A stretch of DNA of 64,000 bases from Verrucomicrobiota bacterium (GCA_019510185.1 JAEKKV010000022.1:29945-93944); one strand, 5' to 3'. Positions 9,485-18,289 are shown, counted from the first letter of the stretch. Program-made: numbers and translations. The notes: generated by a model from the letters alone, not told the origin.

Positions 9485-10003
9485 TCAACTCGCGATGCGA
9501 CCCGCATGCTCGTGGCCGCCGTACGTGCTCAGCTGACCGAGGCAAATGTGCTTCGCCATTTGAAAACGTTCAAATTCCACCCCGAAGTGAATGACGGTTT
9601 CAGCTTTCACAACTTCGTACCCCTTTTTTTGAAAAAAGGGACGACTGATCCGGCTCGCCTCGGTCTGTATTTCGGAAACGTGCTGCAATTGCGCGCACTG
9701 CTCAAGGGCGTCATAGATTTGTGAGCCGACGCCCTGGCGATTATGGGCGCCATCTGTATACAAAAATGCGATATGGTGGTAGGGCTCCAGTTGCCCGAAG
9801 GCAATGATCTTGCTGGCTTCCTCCATCACGAGGGTGACGCCGCGGGATAAACGAATGCGAAATTCATTTATATCCAGCGGATGGCGGGCCCAAGCTTCGA
9901 CTTGGTCCTCGGAGTAGGCAACAGGACCGATCCGACGAACAGCGTCGCGATAGACGCCGGCAATGGCTTCAGCATCAGCAGGCATGAAAACACGCAGGTG
10001 CAT
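9485..10003 (-). CDS. GNAT family N-acetyltransferase
   Basis: A 172-residue acetyl-CoA-dependent acetyltransferase. The ATG at 10003 starts a typical GNAT beginning (MHLRVFMPADAEAIAGVYRD). The acetyl-CoA-binding core is recognisable as HNRQGVGSQIYDAL, a variant of the Q/RxxGxG/A motif, followed by IQTEASRISRPFFQKKGYEV, the usual beta5/alpha4 region of the fold. It resembles the small PhnO/YafP-type members. An in-frame extension upstream lacks any conserved feature and is excluded. Substrate unknown; it is convergent with the dipeptidase gene and has no operon partner. Confidence 0.8.
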   Translation of the reverse strand: MHLRVFMPADAEAIAGVYRDAVRRIGPVAYSEDQVEAWARHPLDINEFRIRLSRGVTLVMEEASKIIAFGQLEPYHHIAFLYTDGAHNRQGVGSQIYDALEQCAQLQHVSEIQTEASRISRPFFQKKGYEVVKAETVIHFGVEFERFQMAKHICLGQLSTYGGHEHAGRIAS

Positions 10004-10184
10004 TTTTGAAGGAGGACACGGGTGATGACCAGGGGCCGCACCCTTGCAGTCCCCGATCTGCGAGAATTGCCAACGACTTGAGAACAGCGCGTTCGCGCCT
10101 ATTTTCCAAGCCAAATAGGTCGCCGCAACCTAGGCATCATTCCCTATATTACGCCCATCCTACGCACGCACGCCGCCCACCCGA

Positions 10185-11465
10185 TCACGGAACCTTGCAG
10201 GGAAGGGTAAGGGTGAAAATGCTACCACCCGTCTGACGGTTACGGTATTGGATGCCTCCGCCCAGATGTTCGGCGATTCGCTTGGCAAGAGTCAGGCCGA
10301 TGCCAATGCCGTCGTGCTTGCGATTCAGCTCAAGGTCGCCAGGGCTGAAGAGTTCGTAAAGCTGGGTGAGCTGGGGATTTTGAATGCCGGGTCCCGTATC
10401 TTGGACTTCCGCGATAAAGAAGCGGTTCTCCTGAAGGTTCAGGCGGATGCTCACCTGGCCTTGGTGGGTGAATTTGACCGCGTTTTCCACCACGTTTGAA
10501 AGAGCCTCGGAGAGCTTGAAGATCTCGCCATTGAAATACAGCGCGGGCGGGCAGCGATTCTCCACCTTGAAAGAGATGCCCTTGAGAATGGCCTGCTCTC
10601 GATGGGCGATAACGGCTTGCTCGACCACATCGGAGAGCTGGATGAGGTGTTGTTCGGCCGAGGGCTGGCGGTCGATTTGCAGATAAAGCAGGATGCGGGA
10701 AAACAGCCGGTTGAGACGCTCCGATGATTCGAGCACAATCCGTCCCATTTCGGCCAGTTCGGCGTCGGCGGACAATTCGATCACGGAGGCTGCGCCGAGA
10801 ATACCGTTGAGCGGCGTGTTGAGTTCGTGACTTACGCAGCGAAGAAAATCGCTTTTGGTCCGGCTGGCCGACTCGGCTTTGACCAAGGCGACCTCCAGCT
10901 CCCCCTTGGCCTGTTCAAGCTCGTTCGTCCGCTGCTGCACGCGGGCTTCGAGATTGGCCATGAGCGCCCGGTTTTCCTCCGACAACATCCACTTGTGACA
11001 GAGGGCGTGGGCGAGTTGCTGGACCTCCACGGGGTCGAAGGGTTTTTTCAGGATCAGTAGGCCGTCGCTGTCGCGGAAACGGCGCGAAATATCGGCGAAC
11101 GAGTAATCGGCGTAAGCGGTGCAGAGGACCACCTGAAGCGAGGGATCGATGGCGCGAAGGCGCTCCGCCGTCTCCACACCATCGATTCCCGGGGGCATGC
11201 GCACGTCGAGGAAAACCATGGCAAAAGGACGGCCTTCGGCACGCGCCCGGGTCACCGACTGGATGGCATCCTCGCCCTGCACCACGGTTTCAATCTGAAA
11301 GGGTGGACGCTGGGGCGAATTTTGCGTGGCCAAATGAGGGGCGAACTCCTCCATTCCGGCCATCGTATCCAAAGCGAGTCCCTTCGGATTCAGGATCTTT
11401 TTGTAGTCATCGTGAATGGCGGGCAGGTCATCGGCGATGAGGATGCGGCGATTGGCGGAAGTCAT
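10185..11465 (-). CDS. Hybrid protein: receiver domain followed by histidine kinase
   Basis: A 426-residue cytosolic signalling protein with an N-terminal receiver and a C-terminal kinase. The receiver has acidic residues at 11-13, the phospho-acceptor Asp87 in FLDVRMPPG and Lys140/141 (ILKKPF). An unusual loop of about 35 residues separates the first strand and helix from the second strand. A coiled-coil linker (about 160-200) leads to the HisKA box FLRCVSHELNTPLN with His213, then to an ATPase domain with DTGPGI and the G2 box GIGIGLTLAKRIAEHLGG. There is no DNA-binding output. Its start overlaps the stop of the upstream kinase by 4 bases, so phosphotransfer between the two is likely. It is the last gene of the receptor-YfiR-kinase operon. 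Confidence 0.88.
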   Translation of the reverse strand: MTSANRRILIADDLPAIHDDYKKILNPKGLALDTMAGMEEFAPHLATQNSPQRPPFQIETVVQGEDAIQSVTRARAEGRPFAMVFLDVRMPPGIDGVETAERLRAIDPSLQVVLCTAYADYSFADISRRFRDSDGLLILKKPFDPVEVQQLAHALCHKWMLSEENRALMANLEARVQQRTNELEQAKGELEVALVKAESASRTKSDFLRCVSHELNTPLNGILGAASVIELSADAELAEMGRIVLESSERLNRLFSRILLYLQIDRQPSAEQHLIQLSDVVEQAVIAHREQAILKGISFKVENRCPPALYFNGEIFKLSEALSNVVENAVKFTHQGQVSIRLNLQENRFFIAEVQDTGPGIQNPQLTQLYELFSPGDLELNRKHDGIGIGLTLAKRIAEHLGGGIQYRNRQTGGSIFTLTLPCKVP

Positions 11466-13084
11466 GACGAAGAGGATGCGTGGCGAGGGAGGTTGAGGGT
11501 GAAAGTGGCCCCTTGTCCGGGGCCGCCACTGTGAACATGGAGGCTGCCGCCCATGATTCGGGCGGCGTTGGCTGCATTATGCAGGCCGAACCCATGGCCT
11601 TCTTTTTTGGTAGTGAATCCGTAGGAGAAAATGGAAACAAGCTGGTGGGTGGCAATCCCGCAGCCGTTGTCGATCACGGCAACAGAGATGTTCTCGCCGG
11701 CTACCGGCCCGATCTGGATGCGGAGAATTTTGGCCGGTGCCTGCGCCTCGTCCATGGCGGCCCGGGCATTGGAGATGAGGTTGATGAGGATCTGAACGAC
11801 GGAGCTACGGTCCGCGCAGGCGTGGAGGGGGTCTTCGCCGATCGCCTCGACGTGCAGATCGACGCCCTGCACGTCGCTTTTGCTGAGCAAGAGAGCGTCT
11901 TGGACGGCATCCCGCAAATCGAACGGCTCGATAACGGTGGCGGTTTTGGCGAGTGATTGCTGACGGGAGACAATGTCCTTCAGGTGATCCACGCCCGTAC
12001 GCAGCGCGGCGAGTTCGCCGGCGGCCTCATCCATCTGGGCGACGGTCAGGCGGGCGAGGGAGGCCGCGAAGTTTTTCACGCTGGCGCCGACGGGGTGGGC
12101 GGCGAAGACGGCGGCGGCATTGGCCGGCGGAGCGATGAGGAAATCGCGCAGTGTGGTCGCGGTCTCGCGCGCCTGGTCGCGAACGTGCGTAAACAGCAGC
12201 TCGGTTGAAACGTTGATGCTGTTGAGCGCGTTTCCAATGTTGTGGAGAACGCCGGTAGCCACCTCGGCCATGCCGGCCTCGCGGGAGAGACGCATCATCT
12301 CGCGATTATTTTCACGCAAAAGCTGCTCGGCGACCTCGCGATCATGCACTTCCTTGCGCACGACCGTGAGCTGGTGGGCGAGCGTCTCGCTCTTTTCGGC
12401 CAGCTCCGCGTCGCGCCGGCCGATTTCCTCCAGCATGGCGTTAAACGCCAGCGCCAGTTCCCGGATTTCGGCGGGGCCTTCCAGGGACACGCGGACGTCG
12501 TAATTTTTGCTGGCGGTCACATCCCCGGCGGTTTCCGCGAGCGATTGGAGAGGTGTGGCGACAGCCTGGTGAAACCGGGCCGCCAAAAAAAACGCGAGCA
12601 TGGCCGCGAGAAGAATGCCGGCGGCGTACACCGACACCCACACGAGAATCGCCTGGCGAAGTTCAGCCGGATACCGGCTGATCAGCAACAGATGCCCGTA
12701 GGGCTCCCCTTTGTAGGAAACATCCACCAAGTCCGCGGAAAACCCGTCGTTCAAGCGGGCGTCGGGCGGCACCAGCGGCGTTTCACCGTAGCTCACAAAG
12801 CGGACATTGTCTTTGTCATACAGGGCGGCGGACGAGATCGATGGATCGTGGATGAGCGAGGCGAGCAGCTCGGTCGCAGCGGGCTTGTCGTTAAACGCCA
12901 GAGCGGCGGAGGCGTTCGTTGCGATGACCTGGGAAGTCGCCTGAAACGACTGGCTGAGCTTGGCCCTGAACTGGCTGATATGATTGGCGAGGAGCGCACC
13001 GCCGACGGGAAGGAGCACGGCCAGACAAATGAAAAACGCGAACAAGAGCACCTGCCGATGGATGGAGTTGATCCGCGGCTTCAT
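11462..13084 (-). CDS. Membrane histidine kinase with CHASE8-like sensor and HAMP
   Basis: A 540-residue inner-membrane kinase. Helices at about 11-33 and 145-168 flank a periplasmic domain of roughly 110 residues, whose start (ATSQVIATNASAALAFND) matches CHASE8-type sensors. A HAMP region (about 170-225) and a coiled coil lead to a divergent phospho-acceptor box, GVLHNIGNALNSI with His281, characteristic of the HNxGN kinase group. The ATPase domain has an N box (NLISNARAAM), DNGCGI and GHGFGLHNAANAA. Its ATG overlaps the stop of the YfiR-like gene by 4 bases, and its own stop overlaps the next kinase gene by 4 bases. In YfiN the CHASE8 sensor is repressed by periplasmic YfiR, so a YfiR-like protein acting on this sensor is a reasonable inference. 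Confidence 0.88.
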   Translation of the reverse strand: MKPRINSIHRQVLLFAFFICLAVLLPVGGALLANHISQFRAKLSQSFQATSQVIATNASAALAFNDKPAATELLASLIHDPSISSAALYDKDNVRFVSYGETPLVPPDARLNDGFSADLVDVSYKGEPYGHLLLISRYPAELRQAILVWVSVYAAGILLAAMLAFFLAARFHQAVATPLQSLAETAGDVTASKNYDVRVSLEGPAEIRELALAFNAMLEEIGRRDAELAEKSETLAHQLTVVRKEVHDREVAEQLLRENNREMMRLSREAGMAEVATGVLHNIGNALNSINVSTELLFTHVRDQARETATTLRDFLIAPPANAAAVFAAHPVGASVKNFAASLARLTVAQMDEAAGELAALRTGVDHLKDIVSRQQSLAKTATVIEPFDLRDAVQDALLLSKSDVQGVDLHVEAIGEDPLHACADRSSVVQILINLISNARAAMDEAQAPAKILRIQIGPVAGENISVAVIDNGCGIATHQLVSIFSYGFTTKKEGHGFGLHNAANAARIMGGSLHVHSGGPGQGATFTLNLPRHASSSS

Positions 13085-13698
13085 TGCGAAGGCGGGTTTA
13101 CGTTTGCCGTGGGATTCACGATGCGGGCGAGCGCGAGCAAGCGAGAGCTTAGCCGAAGGCCAACTGATTCGGCGGTGCGCGGGGCGATTTCGAACCGGAG
13201 ATTATTACCCTCCGCATAGAAATTAATGATGCCTCCTTTGTTTAAAAATCCGGGCTCACTCGCGACTGTAAGCACGGCTTTTCCACGGACAGCGGCGAGC
13301 CATTCCTCAGTGGTAACAACCACCGCTTCCGACCTGGGCGGGGCCGCTTGCACGTAAATCACCTGGCAGTCGCTCACGTCACCGATGGTGGTCAGGCGGC
13401 GCACACGGATGGTCCGCCCCTGAACCAATTTGCCATCCGCGACTTTCCAGAGCTGGTCTTCAAGCTCGTGGTTGCCGGCAATCCCGATGACGAACGAAGC
13501 TCCGCCGGAAGAAGACGGCCATTCGGTAAAGCGGATGAAATTGATGATGTAAGCGGCCTTGACAGCGTCGGCCGAGAACACCGCGGAAGGAGAGGGCGCG
13601 GAGCCTGACTGGGCGCCAGCCGACGCGGCAAAGGCGGCCATCACCAAGCCTGCGCAAAAAAATTGGCGCCAGCAACGCATGACCGGGCCTGCTCGCAT
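13081..13698 (-). CDS. YfiR/HmsC-like periplasmic protein (DUF4154)
   Basis: A 205-residue exported protein of the YfiR family. The signal peptide spans about residues 8-29 (core FFCAGLVMAAFAAS, cleavage after AGA). Family signatures follow: VKAAYIINFIRFTEWP near the mature N terminus, a central VIYVQ strand, and GGIINFYAEGNNLRFEI near the C terminus. In Pseudomonas YfiR is a periplasmic repressor of the CHASE8-containing cyclase YfiN. Here the neighbour encodes a CHASE8-like kinase instead. The ATG shares one base with the receptor stop codon (TAATG), so translation is coupled; a second ATG 18 bases later is an alternative start. The two disulfide cysteine pairs of YfiR are not evident in the mature part, which has a single Cys (SDCQVIY). 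Confidence 0.87.
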   Translation of the reverse strand: MRAGPVMRCWRQFFCAGLVMAAFAASAGAQSGSAPSPSAVFSADAVKAAYIINFIRFTEWPSSSGGASFVIGIAGNHELEDQLWKVADGKLVQGRTIRVRRLTTIGDVSDCQVIYVQAAPPRSEAVVVTTEEWLAAVRGKAVLTVASEPGFLNKGGIINFYAEGNNLRFEIAPRTAESVGLRLSSRLLALARIVNPTANVNPPSQ

Positions 13699-15707
13699 TA
13701 GAAGGCAAAGGTCGCGCGGGCGACGACCGAGCGCGGTGCGGATTCAATTTGCCCGGTATTGGTCACGTCGGTCCACCGCGCGCCCAGAAGGTTATACACC
13801 GAAAGACTGAGATCCCAGCGCCGCCATACGTGGATCGCCCGCACGGTCAGGTTGACGGTGTAATAGTCGCCGACATCGGCTCCGTTGCTGTCCTTGCGTT
13901 CGCCTACGTATTGGAATTCCCCGGAGGCGCGCAGCCATTTTTCGTAGACGGGCGCGGAGGCGTTGAATTTGAAGAGAGTGCGGGGCGCATCGACGACAAC
14001 CTTGTCGGTGGCAGTATCGTAAGAATGCTGGAGCGTCGCGCTGGCTCGCAGCTGGATGTTGGAGGGAAGAAACGCGGTGACGCCGGTCTCAACGCCCTTG
14101 GTGATGACCTTTTGGGCATTCTCGTTGGTGAAAACATCGGGGCTGGAGGAAATCTGCACGCTTTGGATGAGATCTTTTGATTCCGTAGTATAAAAATGGA
14201 GGTCGGTTTCCCAGACCGAGTTGAACTTGTGATCGGCAATCAGTTCCCAACTTTCATTGAGTTCGGGCTTGAGATTGGGATTGGCAACAATGCCAGCCTC
14301 GGCGGAATAGCGCTCCTCGACATTGGGAACGCGGAAGGCCTGGCCGTAAAGAAGCTTGAAGGTGGTGGAGGGGGAGGCCTCCCAAATAAGACCGATGCGA
14401 GGGGTGAGCCGGTGATCGCCGGTGCTATAGGCATCGAAGCGAGCGCCGGTGGATAGCCAGAGATTATGAGAGAGACTCCAGTCAACTTGAGCGAACGGAC
14501 TCACGTAGTTGGAGGTCGTGTCCACATTCACGGGCGTGGTGCCGGCGGTGATGTTGTCGCGGGCGATTTTCTGGATGAAATTTTCCTGATACTCGAGGCC
14601 GGCGATGAGCATGTGCCGGCCGGCGATTTCCTGCTGCCATCGCATTTCATAGTTTAGTGACAGACTCTCGGAGTGGGGATGCTGTTGTTCAAAGGTGGTG
14701 AACGCGGGGGAGAAGTAACCGCTGTAGCGATACCAATCGAGAGACAGCGTGGTGGTCAGAGTGCCTTCCGTCGTGGGGTGCCCGGTGGCGCGGGCCAGCA
14801 GGTATCCGCGCTCGTCGGTGGCGTGGGAGGGATCGGTCAGATTGGTGGAATACACCGGCGGCAAAACCCCTTTGTCACGCTTGACGTAGGCGGTCTCGAA
14901 TTCGAGCCACTTCCAGTTGGCATTCGCGTACACACTCTGGTGGTGCATGGTATCGCGATCCGAGGCGGTGGTGTCCGTGAGGCCCGTGGCGTTTCGCCAT
15001 GTTTGCGGAAGGTGGAAGTCGGTTTCACCTTGCGACCACCATTCGGTGGCCGAGACGATGTAATCAACCCCGCCGGCAGTTCGTCCGCCTTGGGAGAGAC
15101 TTCCCTTGAGGCTCGGTTCCGAGCCTACGGCGAGGGACGCCTGTCCGCCGTTCAGATCGCTGCCTTTTTTGGGAATGACATTGATCGCACCATAGAACGC
15201 GCTGCTGCCATAAAGCGAGGAACTGGGGCCGTGGATGATTTCGATTCGCTCCACCAGATTGAGATCCAGGATGAAGTCGGTACCCACTGAACCCTGTTGA
15301 AAGATGGAGTCGTTGATCCGGTGGCCGTTGACGAGGACGAGTGTGCGCGAATTATAATCGTACGGACGGGTGAAGCCGCGATTGCCGATATAATCATAAA
15401 AGCGATCGCTGTTGATGAAGAATCCGGGGGCGCTGCGCAGCACGTCGGACACGGTGCTCCAGCCGTAGTTGTTGATATCTTCCGCGGTGAAAACCGTCAC
15501 GCTGGCCGGCGCCCGCTGGATGTTTTGCTCGTACTTGGAGACACCGGTGACGAACTCCACGGGCACCTGCATGAGTTGTTCCAGCGGAATATCACCCAAG
15601 GCGGATGACGCCGTCGCATCCGAGGGGGGCCGAAGCTGGGCGACAGCGCTGTTCGAAACCATTACAACGGCCAGACCAAGCAACCGGAATTGAAGTGATG
15701 GGGTCAT
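13698..15707 (-). CDS. TonB-dependent outer-membrane receptor
   Basis: A 669-residue gated outer-membrane channel. The ATG at 15707 gives a signal peptide (core LLGLAVVMVSNS, cleavage after AVA) and is preferred over the start 36 bases upstream. The plug domain is clear: APASVTVFTAEDI, DVLRSAPGFFI, VLVNGHRINDS, and VERIEIIHGPSSSLYGSSAFYGAINVIP. The 22-strand barrel follows, with the C-terminal repeat region AFRVPNVEERY and NLKPELNESWE, and it ends on an aromatic residue (Phe), as Bam substrates do. No N-terminal sigma-regulator (STN) domain precedes the plug. First gene of a four-gene operon with a YfiR-like protein and two kinases. The ligand is not inferable; the barrel resembles the colicin I/vitamin B12 receptor style. 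Confidence 0.92.
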   Translation of the reverse strand: MTPSLQFRLLGLAVVMVSNSAVAQLRPPSDATASSALGDIPLEQLMQVPVEFVTGVSKYEQNIQRAPASVTVFTAEDINNYGWSTVSDVLRSAPGFFINSDRFYDYIGNRGFTRPYDYNSRTLVLVNGHRINDSIFQQGSVGTDFILDLNLVERIEIIHGPSSSLYGSSAFYGAINVIPKKGSDLNGGQASLAVGSEPSLKGSLSQGGRTAGGVDYIVSATEWWSQGETDFHLPQTWRNATGLTDTTASDRDTMHHQSVYANANWKWLEFETAYVKRDKGVLPPVYSTNLTDPSHATDERGYLLARATGHPTTEGTLTTTLSLDWYRYSGYFSPAFTTFEQQHPHSESLSLNYEMRWQQEIAGRHMLIAGLEYQENFIQKIARDNITAGTTPVNVDTTSNYVSPFAQVDWSLSHNLWLSTGARFDAYSTGDHRLTPRIGLIWEASPSTTFKLLYGQAFRVPNVEERYSAEAGIVANPNLKPELNESWELIADHKFNSVWETDLHFYTTESKDLIQSVQISSSPDVFTNENAQKVITKGVETGVTAFLPSNIQLRASATLQHSYDTATDKVVVDAPRTLFKFNASAPVYEKWLRASGEFQYVGERKDSNGADVGDYYTVNLTVRAIHVWRRWDLSLSVYNLLGARWTDVTNTGQIESAPRSVVARATFAF

Positions 15708-15950
15708 GGGGAAATCAAGAGCTGAGGAGCCCATGCTCATCAACGGGACAATGGTGCGAAGAGGACGAAAAACTTCGGCCGCACATCGGAATGGCCGAGA
15801 AATTTGGCGGGACCAACTCGTTGCTTATGAAGTGGTGGCCCAATGAGTTCAAGATCCTTGCAACATGGGATAAAAGTTTAGCCCCACCGGGGCGCTGACA
15901 GGAGCCATCCTGCGTGACTCGGATCGAACCGTGAAAGGCCGACAATAAAA
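15708..15950 (-). promoter_or_regulatory. Upstream leader of the receptor operon, with a small GC hairpin
   Basis: Non-coding DNA of about 240 bases between the receptor start and the pal terminator must hold the operon promoter. A perfect small hairpin GCCCC-ACC-GGGGC lies at 15881-15893, about 175 bases upstream of the start. On the minus strand it is followed by an AT-rich run, so it could be a leader structure or a short dispersed repeat. I found no match to a cobalamin or cyclic-di-GMP riboswitch consensus by eye, and no clear -35/-10 pair. Confidence 0.35.
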
Positions 15951-15974
15951 AAGCCCCGGATTGCTCCGGGGCTT
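15951..15974 (-). terminator. Rho-independent terminator of pal
   Basis: A perfect 10-base inverted repeat (AAGCCCCGGA / TCCGGGGCTT) with loop TTGC. Read on the minus strand it is followed by a run of T (TTTTTTATTG), 22 bases after the pal stop codon. Confidence 0.9.
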
Positions 15975-15995
15975 TTGGTTTTGTGAGAGGGACGA

Positions 15996-16547
15996 TTACT
16001 TTTTCAGAACCACGAGTTCAACACGGCGATCCTTGGCCATGGTGGCTTCGTCAGCCTTCTCGACGGCGTCGAGATTACCCTTGGAGAGGGTTTCGAGCTT
16101 TTCGGCGGGAACGCCGAGGGTGCTCAGGTATTGTTTGGCGGCGCCCGCACGACGATCGCCCAGACCGAGGTTGTACTCGGAAGTGCCCTTCCAGTCGCAG
16201 TGACCTTCGAGGAGGAGGCGCTGTTCGGGATGTTCGCCGAGGTACTTCTTGGCTTCTTCGAGCTTGGCGCGCTCGGAGGGCTTGATGCCGGACTTGTCGA
16301 AGTCGAAATAGACGGGCTGAAGGAGACCGCGGATCTTGTCGCCTTCGTCGATGCCGGCATTGGGGCCGCCGAGACCTGCTGCGGTAGGATCAACCAAGCC
16401 GGTGCCATTGACATCGGTCGGGTTGATGCCGCTCGGGCCGAGAACGGTCGAGCTCGGATCAGGCCGCCTGGGCTTTTTGGAGCAACCGGTGAGGACGACG
16501 GCGGAAGCGATGGCAACGAAGCAGAGTTTCTTGGTGAAGAGGTTCAT
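15996..16547 (-). CDS. pal: Peptidoglycan-associated lipoprotein Pal (OmpA-like)
   Basis: A 183-residue outer-membrane lipoprotein that anchors the outer membrane to peptidoglycan as part of the Tol-Pal system. The ATG at 16547 gives a lipoprotein signal with lipobox LTGC (Cys near residue 20); an in-frame extension upstream is rejected. The OmpA C-terminal domain contains VYFDFDKSGIKP, LLLEGHCDWKGTSEYNLGLGDRRA and the final VELVVLKK strand, including the Asp and Arg that bind diaminopimelate. The usual tolB neighbour is missing; ExbB/ExbD/TonB-like genes lie 34 kb away at 50.7-52.8 kb. Followed by a strong terminator, so the gene is probably monocistronic. Confidence 0.92.
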   Translation of the reverse strand: MNLFTKKLCFVAIASAVVLTGCSKKPRRPDPSSTVLGPSGINPTDVNGTGLVDPTAAGLGGPNAGIDEGDKIRGLLQPVYFDFDKSGIKPSERAKLEEAKKYLGEHPEQRLLLEGHCDWKGTSEYNLGLGDRRAGAAKQYLSTLGVPAEKLETLSKGNLDAVEKADEATMAKDRRVELVVLKK

Positions 16548-16578
16548 AAGGTGACGTAAAAAGACGACGTGGTTTGAC

Positions 16579-16607
16579 CTTATTGGGCAATCGATTTGGG
16601 TCGGCAA
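16579..16607 (-). promoter_or_regulatory. Possible pal promoter
   Basis: On the minus strand a TTGCCG (16607-16602) is followed after exactly 17 bases by AATAAG (16584-16579), about 30 bases upstream of the pal ATG. Spacing is ideal, but both boxes deviate from consensus, so this is a tentative sigma-70 type promoter. Confidence 0.3.
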
Positions 16608-16632
16608 GTTATTTAATCCCTCGTTTAAAATC

Positions 16633-17478
16633 GTGCCCGCCTCCGCTCCATCCGTCTGTTTTCTCTTCGACAACGGATCGTTGCGCCCGGATGCGACGCA
16701 CAGCTTGCGAAAAGTCGCCGCCGCGCTGGCCGCGCATACGGGCAAGACTGTTCATGCCGTGTCTCTGCTGCACTCCTCCAATGTGCCGGCCGAAGACCTC
16801 AACGGGGAGCCGGCGCGCCTGCTAGAGCCCGCATTGTTGGATTTTTTTTCGAAAAATCCCCAGGGAGAAGCGCTCGTCCTTCCTTTCTTTTTCGGTCCCA
16901 GCGCGGCGCTCACAACATACGTGCCGGATCGGGTACAAGCGGTGAGGGCTCGTTTTCCCCGCGCGCAGATCCGGCTTGCGCCCTGGTTGGTGGATATCGC
17001 CGACGACGATCGAAGCGTGGCGTTGATGCTGGCGGAGAAAGTCAGGGACGTGATGCGTCAGCAGGGCTGGCGCCAGCCCGGAGTGATTTTGGTCGATCAC
17101 GGTTCGCCGCAACCGGAAGTGACCGCAGTGCGTGATCACCTGGGAAATCAATTGCGCCGGGAACTCGGGCGGGGAATCGCCACGCTGGCCGTGGCCTCGA
17201 TGGAGCGAAGGGAAGGGGACGCCTACGCGTTTGGCGATCCGCTGCTGGCAACGGCCCTGCGCACCGCTCCGTTCAACCGCGGTGAAGTCGTCGTCGCCCT
17301 GCAGTTCCTGTCACCGGGGCGGCATGCGGGTCCCGGAGGCGATATCGCAGGCATCTGCGCGACGGCCCAGCCGGAGCGGTCAGGGCCGCCCGTCGCGATG
17401 ACGGAACCGCTGGCCTCCGCCGATCCACGACTAGTCGAACTGCTGGCGCGCCGTCTCGATCAAGCGCGTAACTGTTGA
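16633..17478 (+). CDS. CbiX/SirB-like chelatase family protein
   Basis: A 281-residue protein with two CbiX-type halves, related to sirohydrochlorin cobalto/ferrochelatases. The second half has VILVDHGSPQPEV, the standard metal-ligand His motif. The first half has LFDNGSLRPDATHS, where the expected His is replaced, so only one half seems able to bind metal in the usual way. LVLPFFFGPSAALTTYVPDRV and VVALQFLSPGRHAGPGGDI correspond to the downstream substrate loops of each half. The frame opens with a GTG, 86 bases from the divergent pal start. No other cobalamin or siroheme gene is nearby, so the physiological product is open. Confidence 0.75.
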   Translation: MPASAPSVCFLFDNGSLRPDATHSLRKVAAALAAHTGKTVHAVSLLHSSNVPAEDLNGEPARLLEPALLDFFSKNPQGEALVLPFFFGPSAALTTYVPDRVQAVRARFPRAQIRLAPWLVDIADDDRSVALMLAEKVRDVMRQQGWRQPGVILVDHGSPQPEVTAVRDHLGNQLRRELGRGIATLAVASMERREGDAYAFGDPLLATALRTAPFNRGEVVVALQFLSPGRHAGPGGDIAGICATAQPERSGPPVAMTEPLASADPRLVELLARRLDQARNC

Positions 17479-17534
17479 CCGAATACGCGTGGCCCGTTCG
17501 GGCAAAGTGGCTCCGCCGAACCCGCCGCCGGGAG

Positions 17535-18182
17535 CTACAGCGGTTTTTTCTGCTCGATGAGGCCGACTTCCAGCGCGTACCGCGTCAGGCTGGCGACATC
17601 GTGGAGGTTGAGCTTGCGCATCAGGTTCGTGCGATGGTTGTCCACCGTTTTGACACTGATATCGAGCTTGGTGGCGATTTCCTTGGTGCTGTGGCTTTCC
17701 GCCACGAGCTGGAGGATCTCGCGTTCGCGGTCGGTGAGGAAATCGGCCGTGGTGCTGGCGGCGGGGTTAGCCACGACGTTGCGCAGCAACGAGGCGACGG
17801 CCGGGCCGAAATAGGTACCGCCGTTGGCGACCGTTTCCAGACCTTTCTTGAACTCAAAGAGGCCGGCGGTTTTTTCGACGAAGCCATGGGCGCCAGCTTC
17901 AAGCATTTCGCGGACAAGTACGGGATTCTCGTGACCGGAAAAGACCAGCACGCGAACGTTCTTGAGCTGCTTGGAGAGCCGGCGGAGGAGGTCGACTCCG
18001 TTGAGGCCGGGAAGCTTGGCGTCGAGCACCAGAAGATCCGGTTTCACTTCGAGGCACATCGTGAGCGCGCTTTGGCCGTCGCCGCTTTCGCCTACCAACT
18101 TGTAGTTGGGATCCAAGCGAAGGATCTCCACGAGCATTTCGCGGATGGCGGTTTGATCTTCAATGATAACGAGTCGTTTCAT
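17535..18182 (-). CDS. NarL/FixJ family response regulator
   Basis: A 215-residue DNA-binding response regulator. The receiver domain has the acidic pair Glu8/Asp9, the phospho-acceptor Asp54 ([10 protein letters not shown]), the Thr/Ser switch in FSGHE and Lys104 (VEKTAG). The C-terminal LuxR-type helix-turn-helix runs from about 148 to 205 ([27 protein letters not shown], then [16 protein letters not shown]). No sensor kinase is adjacent, so it is an orphan regulator and its signal and targets are unknown. The neighbour genes are convergent (upstream cbiX-like) and divergent (the S26-like lipoprotein). Confidence 0.92.
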   Translation of the reverse strand: MKRLVIIEDQTAIREMLVEILRLDPNYKLVGESGDGQSALTMCLEVKPDLLVLDAKLPGLNGVDLLRRLSKQLKNVRVLVFSGHENPVLVREMLEAGAHGFVEKTAGLFEFKKGLETVANGGTYFGPAVASLLRNVVANPAASTTADFLTDREREILQLVAESHSTKEIATKLDISVKTVDNHRTNLMRKLNLHDVASLTRYALEVGLIEQKKPL

Positions 18183-18289
18183 GCAAGCTGGACGAAGACG
18201 CTGAAAATGAATTTGATGAACACCGCGATGATCGCGCCAACCACAAGAGTCGCCGTATCCGTCCGACGCGATCTCTTTTTAAACGTAAG

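Noticed and set aside
15895..15935. A T-arm-like GGTTCGATCC sequence on the minus strand in the receptor leader
   Set aside because: The flanking bases do not pair as a T-stem, and there is no anticodon arm or acceptor stem, so it is not a tRNA or a clear attachment site.
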